A program made the translations under genes and the position numbers. Positions 1 to 5,567 of a stretch of 5,567 bases of DNA are shown one piece after another. Source of the stretch: CAYNNP01 sp964398215 (lineage in GTDB: Bacteria > Planctomycetota > Planctomycetia > Pirellulales > Pirellulaceae). The notes under the pieces were generated by a model. The model saw only the letters and a program-made list of their open reading frames with translations, had not been told where the DNA came from and ran no database searches. The DNA lies in contig CAYNNP010000339.1 of NCBI GenBank assembly GCA_964398215.1, positions 1-5,567 on the forward strand. Direction: 5' to 3'. The number at the start of each line of letters is the position of its first letter. Position 1 is the stretch's first letter.

Positions 1-1165
1 GGCTGAACACAAAGTTAATCTTGCCAAGCTCGCTCAAGTGATTGGGGAATCGTCCCATTTTCTGCTTGAACCGCTTCACTGCGACCGCCACTCTTGCGAT
101 TTCTTGCTGGGCATACTGGTGCTCGAATGGATGTGCGGGCGCAATGAAATTGTGGTTTTGATTGACAAATGGAAATTGCAAAATCTGCTCCATGCTCGGT
201 TTTGGCTTTCGATCTCGCAAATCTTTGCTTGAGGCTCGTGCCTTATTGGTATTAATTCCAAAGTCCAAGAACCTTGTTGCCAAAATATCCAATCCGTTGC
301 TGGGGCCAATCAATATTTTGTTTTGAAGGCGGCGTTCTTCGAAAAAATGCGGACTTGAAGTAACGCCAAACGCGTCCTCCAGCGTCACTTTCTTCCAGCC
401 TCTTTCGTAGTCCGCTGCGAATTGCGACGACGGTTCTGGTATCGCAAGCACATCCTCAATTTCTATCAATTGCTGTTCGGTCCATAACTCTTCACGTTGC
501 AGAGTCGCGGCCACGATAGCGGTCATTGCCTCGACCCAGCGTCGTCTGGAATTCGCTGATCCCATAGTGATCTGCTGGCGACAACTGCGCTCGAAAACAG
601 AAAAAAATTTGAGCGCTCGAATCGCACGTTCAGGTTCTGACTTGTGAATCGCGTCGATGCATTCACATTGAATCAATCGCAGCAGACCTGCTGAATTATT
701 CGTAAAGCTAAAAGTGGACCAGTAAGAATAGTCTTCAGGTTGCCATGTACGAGCTAGTTCGGGCGCGACGGATTTCAGTTGTGCCAAGATCGGCGTTCCC
801 TGACGTGCGTACTCGTCATAAAACTCCTCTGGTGGATACTCTGACCAAGGCGTAAACGGTTCACCGTAGTCGGATGCGGCATTCACTTCGTATGATAATT
901 CCTCCGCTGCAACAGTGATCCGCGTCAACTTGCTGGTCAGTTCTCGAGACATGCGTTGGTCGTATGTCTGCACAATCGATTCGGAAATTGAATCGCTGCC
1001 ATACAGCGCTTTGATTTCCTGTTGCAACTTCACGCCATTGAGTCGCCAATCGATTGCTGCCCAAATCGCCAACAGTATCAGCAAAGCGGTTGGCAGGGTT
1101 GTCGCAAGCAAATACATCCAATCTCTTGAAGTCTTGGCTTGTCGTTGTGTTGACAGGTCATTCAT
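1..1165 (-). CDS. Single-pass membrane-anchored protein of unknown function, 3' end beyond window
   Basis: I do not recognise a characterised family. The frame is open from the ATG at 1165 to the window edge: 388 codons, no stop, so the C-terminus is missing. The N-terminus carries R8, K11 and R14, followed by one hydrophobic helix at about residues 17-38. This predicts an uncleaved anchor with the rest outside the cytoplasmic membrane. Residues 40-145 are polar and partly helical. Residues 160-243 form a helical module with the motif KSEPERAI (175-182), which aligns with the tail of the neighbouring permease. Near the visible end, residues 356-380 carry the pattern A-x-x-A-V-x-x-F-x-x-x-x-G-R-F-P-x-x-L-x-x-L, which I remember as recurrent in planctomycete extracytoplasmic proteins. 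The start overlaps the permease stop by 8 bases (ATGAATGA) and has a GAGG ribosome site 6 bases upstream, so translational coupling is likely. The reading frame is certain; a role as an accessory subunit of the transporter is inferred from the operon. Confidence 0.87.
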   Translation of the reverse strand, partial: MNDLSTQRQAKTSRDWMYLLATTLPTALLILLAIWAAIDWRLNGVKLQQEIKALYGSDSISESIVQTYDQRMSRELTSKLTRITVAAEELSYEVNAASDYGEPFTPWSEYPPEEFYDEYARQGTPILAQLKSVAPELARTWQPEDYSYWSTFSFTNNSAGLLRLIQCECIDAIHKSEPERAIRALKFFSVFERSCRQQITMGSANSRRRWVEAMTAIVAATLQREELWTEQQLIEIEDVLAIPEPSSQFAADYERGWKKVTLEDAFGVTSSPHFFEERRLQNKILIGPSNGLDILATRFLDFGINTNKARASSKDLRDRKPKPSMEQILQFPFVNQNHNFIAPAHPFEHQYAQQEIARVAVAVKRFKQKMGRFPNHLSELGKINFVFS

Positions 1166-3713
1166 CTGACGCCTCGCTGCCATGATTGATGATGGAGGAA
1201 CGCAATTTTTCGATTTCGGATTCCCACTGCATGCCCCAGAATAGGGCGGGAATCGTGTAATATCGGGCGACTGATTGGATTGCTGGGAAATTCCGATAGC
1301 GCGGGCTCAATGGGCCGGCCTGGAATCCATCGGGTCCGATCAGATGTTCATGAAGCGTCCGCGTCCACTGGTCGTCTCGGTTGCCATTCTCAATCGCAAC
1401 CAGCAAAATCTCAATCAATTTGTCGACGTACCCAGCTTGCAGAGCATCTGCAATTCGCGGCGCGTGGATGTTGTAGTTGCGATGAAAGGAGTATTTGCCC
1501 ATCTCGTGCTTGGGCCGGTAGCTGGCGATTCCAATAAAGTTCATCCGTAACTCAGGATTCTCCTGGTTTTCCAGCCAGTGTCGCCAAGTGACCAGTAAAG
1601 CACGACGCCGATCTCTGTTGCGCTGATCAATTGACGGTAGGCAACCGACCAACTCGGAATAGAAATCCTGATCCTTGTAGTCGTTCATGAGATCACTCTC
1701 TAATGCATCCAGCAATTTGATCTCCAAACGATCTGCTATTTCCTGGTCGTACAGCGCGTTGCTTTGGCGTAGTCCACGGATCGCAAAAGCGACCGTTTGC
1801 AGCCAGGGACGAAAGTTTTTGATGGCCAGTGCAGGATCGCTTTTCAACGTAGATTCTGCCAATACGCGCTGCATGTCAAAATCGATTAATGGGACGCCGG
1901 CCTCCGCAGACAACGCTGTGTTCTTATCAAGTCGACGAAGATCCAAAAATCGCTGCCAAGGCTTGATGTCGGAGATTTGTGTTGGGGGGTCATCCATTTC
2001 TAGGTCGGCAGTGCCGAATGCTTTGACAGACAATGAGTTGTTCGATTCCTTGCGATCCAAGTCGTCTACAGGATCATTTCCAAACTGATCGTTGTTTGAT
2101 TTCCACTCCAATGCAGGCTCCGTATAGAGACGAAAGGCATGACCATTTGAATGAGGCTTGCCCGCGACTTCGTCAAGCAAACTGGCACGCCGATCGGGAT
2201 CCATCTCTGTTGCCAGCATCACCGTGACGCCAGCGGGAAGAAGCGGGGTTAACATCAAGACCAAAAGTACTGCTGCGCCAACCAGATAAGACCAAGGGCG
2301 ATCACGTCCGTCCATGTAACGCTTCATCATGATGCGCGTGACCAGCATCGGCAATATTCCAAGCATCCCTACCAACCACAGTGGTGCATCAAAGTCATGC
2401 ATGGAAACCGCCAACCAACCAATCATCAATCCAGACGCGATCGGCGCCAAAATGACCGCAACCGAAGTCATGCGGAATACCTGCGAAACCAACTGCGATA
2501 TCGAATAAACCCAAAAACACAGCATGCCCACCGTTAACGGGCTGATGTTTACGTCGGATGAATTCAGGACCAGGGGAATGTAAATCGCTATCGCAGCAGA
2601 GCAAGCAGCAATGCCGACCAGATGCCTTCCCCAGTAGACCGCGCCGGCATTGATACCGCGGTCGGCAAAGAAACGCACCTTTTTGAATCCACCATCGTCT
2701 TTGAACGCCAGGACTGCTAACCAAGAAACCGCAAAGAGCCCTACGAAAGGTAGTAGCACGACCGCAATGCTTAAACTCTTTGCGAAAGCTACCATGTGGA
2801 ATTCGCTGTAGACCAACAAGGCAAACAAGCCCATGACAACGAATCGTGAGTGACGCCACGTTTGCCAAATGATGGGCGCCAACTGGGTTCCGAATCTTGG
2901 CATCGTTGCAAGCGATAGTTTTGCCGGCAACGGCTGCGCCGAAACCACACCCGATACTTGAGGCGCGGGCGTCGGCGAAAGGACGTCCACACCACACCGG
3001 TATCCAAGCACCGAGAACAAAAATGTAAGCAGCAAGGAAAAGATAAGCCCAAACGTGGTCAATTCATCAGGTTGAAACAGACGGCCAAAACTACTGCCAA
3101 GCTGGTTGCAAATTTCCATAGCAACCATGGGCAACACCGCGCATGCGATTAAAAGCAACAGCGACTGGAATTGGTTTTTGATTCTCCACGAACTATAGAA
3201 TCCTGCTGCGAGGATCATGAATGTATAGGCCATGATTGCAGGATAGCGGCCGGAACCAGCGATGTTCGCCTGATGCCAGTTGTTTGCAATGATGGATCCG
3301 TTTTCATTGACAAGACGCGATGGTCCATCCATCACCCCAATCAACACCAGGGCAATCACCCACATCAGCAGCAGCCCTCCCACTGCCAAAGCGAATTTCT
3401 GCAACACCAGTGCCTTGGGGATGATTGGCAGCGAAGATAACCATCGCATGGTTCCCTGATCGCGTTCGTATCCCACCATCACCGCCCCAGCGCCCGTTGC
3501 AAACAGTCCCGGAATCGCCAACAAAGGCATCTCGATCCGGCCATCTAGCCAATTGAAATATTGACTCGCGATGGCGTGGCAAACCACCATCAAGACTGCG
3601 ATCACGGCCAACGCGAAAATCAGTGGAAGCAGTTGACGCGTCTCTTTCCACCACGACCAGCGGTTGCGCAGCAAGTCGCCGATTGTCAGATTTGTCCCCG
3701 CAACTTCGTTCAT
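1158..3713 (-). CDS. Fused double ABC-2 type permease with large extracytoplasmic C-terminal domain
   Basis: This is the membrane component of the ABC transporter whose ATPase lies just upstream. The 851 residues hold about 13 hydrophobic segments, at roughly 29-50, 63-81, 105-127, 158-173, 183-200, 219-238, then 290-309, 315-336, 365-383, 393-411, 416-436, 444-462 and 475-500. The first six form one ABC-2 unit, including the typical cytoplasmic segment ERDQGTMRWLSSLP (83-96). The rest form a second unit, with the loop FKKVRFFADRGINAGAVYWGRH (343-364) in the matching position, so the protein is a pseudo-dimer. Basic residues at 16-26, 83-106, 176-180, 287-290, 337-364 and 460-473 all fall on the cytoplasmic side, which puts residues 501-851 outside. 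That tail is mostly helical and contains KSDPALAI (624-631). The ATG overlaps the ATPase stop (ATGA), with GGAG 8 bases upstream. Ordinary ABC-2 permeases are about 250-400 residues with no such tail. Substrate unknown. Confidence 0.92.
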   Translation of the reverse strand: MNEVAGTNLTIGDLLRNRWSWWKETRQLLPLIFALAVIAVLMVVCHAIASQYFNWLDGRIEMPLLAIPGLFATGAGAVMVGYERDQGTMRWLSSLPIIPKALVLQKFALAVGGLLLMWVIALVLIGVMDGPSRLVNENGSIIANNWHQANIAGSGRYPAIMAYTFMILAAGFYSSWRIKNQFQSLLLLIACAVLPMVAMEICNQLGSSFGRLFQPDELTTFGLIFSLLLTFLFSVLGYRCGVDVLSPTPAPQVSGVVSAQPLPAKLSLATMPRFGTQLAPIIWQTWRHSRFVVMGLFALLVYSEFHMVAFAKSLSIAVVLLPFVGLFAVSWLAVLAFKDDGGFKKVRFFADRGINAGAVYWGRHLVGIAACSAAIAIYIPLVLNSSDVNISPLTVGMLCFWVYSISQLVSQVFRMTSVAVILAPIASGLMIGWLAVSMHDFDAPLWLVGMLGILPMLVTRIMMKRYMDGRDRPWSYLVGAAVLLVLMLTPLLPAGVTVMLATEMDPDRRASLLDEVAGKPHSNGHAFRLYTEPALEWKSNNDQFGNDPVDDLDRKESNNSLSVKAFGTADLEMDDPPTQISDIKPWQRFLDLRRLDKNTALSAEAGVPLIDFDMQRVLAESTLKSDPALAIKNFRPWLQTVAFAIRGLRQSNALYDQEIADRLEIKLLDALESDLMNDYKDQDFYSELVGCLPSIDQRNRDRRRALLVTWRHWLENQENPELRMNFIGIASYRPKHEMGKYSFHRNYNIHAPRIADALQAGYVDKLIEILLVAIENGNRDDQWTRTLHEHLIGPDGFQAGPLSPRYRNFPAIQSVARYYTIPALFWGMQWESEIEKLRSSIINHGSEASDE
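1172..1175 (-). promoter_or_regulatory. Ribosome binding site of the anchored protein, inside the permease gene
   Basis: GAGG on the minus strand lies 6 bases before the ATG at 1165, within the last codons of the permease. It decides the start of the left-most gene and fits the 8-base overlap with the permease stop at 1160-1158. Confidence 0.6.
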
Positions 3714-4654
3714 GATGCTGTCTCCACTTGCGCAGGGCTAGGCTCATCCGTAAACGCCAAAGGAGCGTCGTGAGAGGTGCAGGCAACGAAAATTTCTTCC
3801 AGCGTCGCCAAACGTTGACGGATATTGATCACGCCAGGCAAATCACGGACCGCATCCAACATCCCTGGTTTCAGGTTGCGGACAAACAATTCACGCGACC
3901 GCCCCTCAACCTGCTCACTCAGAACATCCGCTTCTGAAGGCAAGACAGGCAGGGCTCGCACCGGATCTTCTACGTCGATCACGACATGAAAAATCGACTC
4001 GCGGATCTCTGACAGGGAACCAATCAAACGAATCTTTCCACGATGCAAAATCGCGATCGTATCGGCAACCCGTTCGACTTCTGCGATTTGATGGCTGGAA
4101 AGGAAAACGGTTTGCCCCGTTGCGGCGCGGTCAATCATGCTTTCCAAGAAACTCTTTCGTACCTTCGGGTCCAATCCCGAAGTGGGTTCGTCCATCACCA
4201 GCAAACCCGGGTCGTGCGCCATCGACAACGACAAGGCAACTTTCGCACGCTGACCTTTGCTGAGATGACAAATCTTTTGATGCATCGAAACTTCGTAGCG
4301 GTCAATCGATTCCTGGTAGCGAACAACGAATTGAGGATCGTAGAACGAACCGGTGAATCCGCCGATTTCTGCGACCGTCATCCAGTCGTACAAAGCCGGA
4401 GAATCTGATACGTAACCGATCTTTCGCCGTACCGCTTGCGTGTCGGTCAACGGACTCAAACCAAACACCGTGCACGATCCCGATGTTGGTTTCTGAAAGC
4501 CAGTTAAGATGCGAATCAGAGTCGTTTTGCCTGCCCCATTCTCGCCCAGCAAAGCAAACACGGTCCCGGGCATGATCTGCAAATCGACACCAGCCAGCGC
4601 ATTGCAGCGTTTGAATCGCATCGTCAATGATTCGGTCGATATGACTGGTTCCAT
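3710..4654 (-). CDS. ABC transporter ATP-binding protein (ABC-2 exporter type)
   Basis: This cytoplasmic ATPase drives the permease encoded next to it. All nucleotide-binding motifs are visible in its 314 residues: Walker A GENGAGKT (37-44), signature LSKGQ (131-135), Walker B LLVMDEP (151-157), D-loop SGLD (159-162) and switch histidine H188 in SSH. The usual Q-loop glutamine is replaced: IGYVSDSP (79-86) has D84 at that position. Acidic residues there, and LSKGQ instead of LSGGQ, are seen in YtrB-like and other ABC-2 ATPases, so I take the enzyme to be active. Residues 215-290 form the small C-terminal domain common to this group, followed by a polar tail of about 24 residues. The ATG at 4654 has a weak AAAGAG site 7 bases upstream and lies 48 bases after the regulator's stop; the protein's TGA overlaps the permease start. 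Family assignment is firm; the transported substrate is not known, and export or membrane remodelling is inferred. Confidence 0.97.
   Translation of the reverse strand: MEPVISTESLTMRFKRCNALAGVDLQIMPGTVFALLGENGAGKTTLIRILTGFQKPTSGSCTVFGLSPLTDTQAVRRKIGYVSDSPALYDWMTVAEIGGFTGSFYDPQFVVRYQESIDRYEVSMHQKICHLSKGQRAKVALSLSMAHDPGLLVMDEPTSGLDPKVRKSFLESMIDRAATGQTVFLSSHQIAEVERVADTIAILHRGKIRLIGSLSEIRESIFHVVIDVEDPVRALPVLPSEADVLSEQVEGRSRELFVRNLKPGMLDAVRDLPGVINIRQRLATLEEIFVACTSHDAPLAFTDEPSPAQVETAS
3722..3725 (-). promoter_or_regulatory. Ribosome binding site of the permease, inside the ATPase gene
   Basis: GGAG on the minus strand lies 8 bases before the permease ATG at 3713 and within the last codons of the ATPase. 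With the ATGA stop/start overlap it supports this start and coupled translation. Confidence 0.65.
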
Positions 4655-4702
4655 CGAAGAACTCTTTGATACTTGGAAGGTGACTTTAGAAAAGTGTTTG
4701 GC

Positions 4703-5128
4703 TTAGGAAGCGTCTGATTCCAGTGATGTTTGGTGAACCGACGGCTGGGTTTTGCAGAGTTTGCGCAAGTGTTTGTCGACCAAAGAACGGATGCGTTTTT
4801 CGTCCAAACCCGAATGCCATGCTTCGGAGAGCGTTGCCCCGATCCGCTCGCCAAGCGCGCTCTCACGTTCCCGACGACACAAAGCAACCGCATCGTCACG
4901 AACAACCATGCCCCGCCCGCGAAGCGTTTCGATCACCCCGTCAGCTTGCAGCTCAGAAAATGCCCGCGCGACCGTGTTCGGGTTGATCGTAAGTTGGCCG
5001 CTCAGCACACGGGCGCTAGGCAACAATTGCCCGGGCGTGAGTGTGCCAGCTGCGACGGCAAACTTAATCTGCCGCACGATCTGCTGATAAATCGCCACAT
5101 CGTTGTGGACATCAATCGATAAAAACAT
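4703..5128 (-). CDS. GntR-family transcriptional regulator, YtrA-like
   Basis: This is a DNA-binding repressor, probably of its own operon. From the ATG at 5128 it has 141 residues. The N-terminal winged helix-turn-helix is nearly canonical: IYQQIVRQIK (13-22), LPSARVLSGQL (36-46), the recognition helix NPNTVARAFSEL (49-60), and the wing GVIETLRGRGMVV (64-76). The C-terminal part (80-141) is only about 60 residues of charged helix, with no FCD, UTRA or aminotransferase domain. That length matches the YtrA subfamily, whose members usually sit beside ABC transporter genes, as here. A GTG at 5164 would add 12 residues, but the family consensus begins with MF-x-S-I-D, exactly at the chosen ATG, and the GTG lies inside the predicted operator. 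Neither start has a clear Shine-Dalgarno sequence. The effector is unknown; YtrA relatives in Firmicutes respond to envelope stress. Confidence 0.94.
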   Translation of the reverse strand: MFLSIDVHNDVAIYQQIVRQIKFAVAAGTLTPGQLLPSARVLSGQLTINPNTVARAFSELQADGVIETLRGRGMVVRDDAVALCRRERESALGERIGATLSEAWHSGLDEKRIRSLVDKHLRKLCKTQPSVHQTSLESDAS

Positions 5129-5157
5129 CGGAAGACCCGTTAAAAACCACTGTGTTT

Positions 5158-5181
5158 GGTTCACTAGTCCGATAGTACACC
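5158..5181. promoter_or_regulatory. Candidate GntR operator (imperfect palindrome over the -10)
   Basis: Two 9-base arms, GGTTCACTA (5158-5166) and TAGTACACC (5173-5181), are inverted copies matching at 7 of 9 positions around a 6-base spacer. The site covers the candidate -10 hexamer and lies 30 bases before the regulator's ATG, where an autorepressor would block transcription. The symmetric consensus GGTNNACTA/TAGTNNACC, with CTA and TAG as inner ends, resembles operators I recall for YtrA-type GntR proteins. Binding by this protein is inferred. Confidence 0.5.
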
Positions 5182-5200
5182 AGGCAGGCAGTCAATACAA
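5172..5200 (-). promoter_or_regulatory. Candidate promoter of the four-gene operon
   Basis: Reading the minus strand, TTGTAT (5200-5195) and TACTAT (5177-5172) are 17 bases apart, a sigma-70-like arrangement with a good -10 and a weak -35. Transcription would begin near 5160-5165 and leave a leader of about 35 bases before the regulator's ATG at 5128. TTGACT at 5195-5190 is a better -35 hexamer but is only 12 bases from the -10. Planctomycete promoter rules are poorly known, so this rests on spacing and position. Confidence 0.4.
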
Positions 5201-5378
5201 GAGGTGATTTCTAGGAATTTCGATTCGCCGACGAACCAGCGCAGGTCGGCTCACGCAACTAGAAGTAATTGGGACTTTCGGTTAGCCCGGCCAAGAACGC
5301 TGGTCTTATCTACGGATGCTTGGCCCAAGAGCTCGAAAACACCGAATTACCCAACAGCGAAGCTGTTTAACAACACAG

Positions 5379-5404
5379 CCTGTGGTCGCGCAGCGCACCA
5401 CAGG
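5379..5404. repeat. Strong inverted repeat (hairpin or cruciform)
   Basis: Perfect 8-base arms CCTGTGGT (5379-5386) and ACCACAGG (5397-5404) enclose a GC-rich centre in which GCGC (5388-5391) pairs with GCGC (5393-5396), leaving one unpaired C on the left. This is the longest stem in the window. No T run follows on either strand, so it does not look like an intrinsic terminator. Confidence 0.7.
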
Positions 5405-5428
5405 TCGTTTGACCAAATCCACCAACCC

Positions 5429-5445
5429 AAACCCTGAAAGGGTTT
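5429..5445. repeat. Perfect 7-base inverted repeat with GAA loop
   Basis: AAACCCT and AGGGTTT are exact inverted copies separated by GAA. The next bases (CACAAC on the plus strand) give no T tract, so a terminator is unlikely. The same GAA loop occurs in the hairpin at 5353-5367 and, on the opposite strand, in the one at 5465-5481. Confidence 0.65.
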
Positions 5446-5567
5446 CACAACAGGCCCGTTTGTCGAACACCTTCGGCGTTCATCGATAATCCACCACCAA
5501 ACGTTGCGGTCAAGATTCTTCAGGTTGCATGCGGTGCAAAAAGTACACGTTGATGTTTTCACGAAAC

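Larger units (their letters stand above)
5281..5567. repeat. Palindrome-rich intergenic sequence, probable dispersed repeat
   Basis: The roughly 385 bases from 5182 to the right edge hold no gene I can support. From about 5281 they are dense with inverted repeats: GGCCAAG/CTTGGCC (5289-5295 and 5319-5325), AACAGC-GAA-GCTGTT (5353-5367), CCTGTGGT/ACCACAGG (5379-5404, with GCGC/GCGC nested inside), AAACCCT-GAA-AGGGTTT (5429-5445), and a 7-base stem with one mismatch around TTC (5465-5481). The minus-strand frame containing NPFRVWVGGFGQTTCG resembles many tiny, probably spurious, annotated proteins I remember from Rhodopirellula genomes, which suggests a multicopy element. Its borders are guesses, and the right end may lie outside the window. 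Copy number cannot be judged from one copy. Confidence 0.45.

Noticed and set aside
861..1121. Minus-strand open frame of 86 codons within the left-most gene
   Set aside because: It is out of frame with the 388-codon reading frame, which carries the membrane anchor and the start coupled to the permease.
1687..2088. Plus-strand open frame of 133 codons opposite the permease tail
   Set aside because: It is antisense to a coding region whose own frame is continuous and protein-like. The product is serine-rich with no motif.
3304..3786. Minus-strand open frame of 160 codons spanning the ATPase/permease junction
   Set aside because: It overlaps two well-supported genes in another frame and its R-, D- and G-rich product has no recognisable fold.
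5129..5164. Upstream GTG start adding 12 residues to the GntR regulator
   Set aside because: The added residues are not part of the family consensus, the codon lies within the predicted operator near the expected transcription start, and there is no ribosome site.
5207..5218. ATTTCTAGGAAT, a near-palindrome just upstream of the candidate -35
   Set aside because: It is short, has one mismatched pair and no known matching regulator; chance is likely in an AT-rich stretch.
5227..5250. GCCGAC/GTCGGC inverted repeat with a 12-base loop
   Set aside because: A 6-base arm with a long loop and no T tract is within chance expectation and is not a convincing terminator.
5204..5437. Plus-strand open frame of 77 codons over the same intergenic stretch
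   Set aside because: It has no good start or ribosome site, and its composition follows the palindromes rather than a protein family.
5347..5562. Minus-strand open frame of 71 codons starting with GTG, W- and C-rich
   Set aside because: It has no ribosome site and an unlikely composition (many Trp and Cys), and it lies wholly in the hairpin-rich sequence. It is better explained as a chance frame in a repeat.
1..5567. tRNA, rRNA, CRISPR array, transposase or phage integrase signals
   Set aside because: None was seen on either strand: there are no regularly spaced direct repeats, no cloverleaf-like segment outside the genes, and no transposase or recombinase motifs in the translated frames.

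Overview
The window carries one minus-strand operon of four genes, reading from right to left, preceded by about 440 bases without a convincing gene. The organism is most likely a planctomycete of the Rhodopirellula/Pirellulaceae type. This is inferred from the style of the genes (a long fused ABC-2 permease with a large soluble tail, followed by an anchored helical protein) and from a hairpin-rich intergenic sequence resembling dispersed repeats I remember from those genomes. No marker gene is present to prove it.

Layout, right to left. About 5281-5567 is a palindrome-rich, probably repeated sequence. At 5158-5200 lie a candidate promoter and an imperfect palindromic operator. Then come a short YtrA-type GntR repressor (5128-4703), an ABC ATPase (4654-3710), an 851-residue membrane protein made of two fused ABC-2 permease halves plus a soluble C-terminal domain of about 350 residues (3713-1158), and a single-pass membrane protein running off the left edge (1165 to 1, 388 codons visible, no stop). 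The last gene is open over its whole visible length; I checked the frame codon by codon.

The last three genes are tightly joined: a 48-base gap separates regulator and ATPase, and overlaps of 4 and 8 bases follow. The picture is a self-regulated ABC-2 transporter or membrane-remodelling machine. GntR regulator plus ATPase plus permease recalls the Ytr type of Firmicutes, whose genes respond to cell-envelope antibiotics; the substrate here is unknown.

The unusual parts are the permease tail and the last protein. Charge-based topology puts both on the outer face of the cytoplasmic membrane, and both contain what looks like the same roughly 70-residue helical module, marked by a K-S-[DE]-P-x-x-A-I motif. 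This suggests paired extracytoplasmic partners fed by one ABC engine, which I cannot match to any characterised system.
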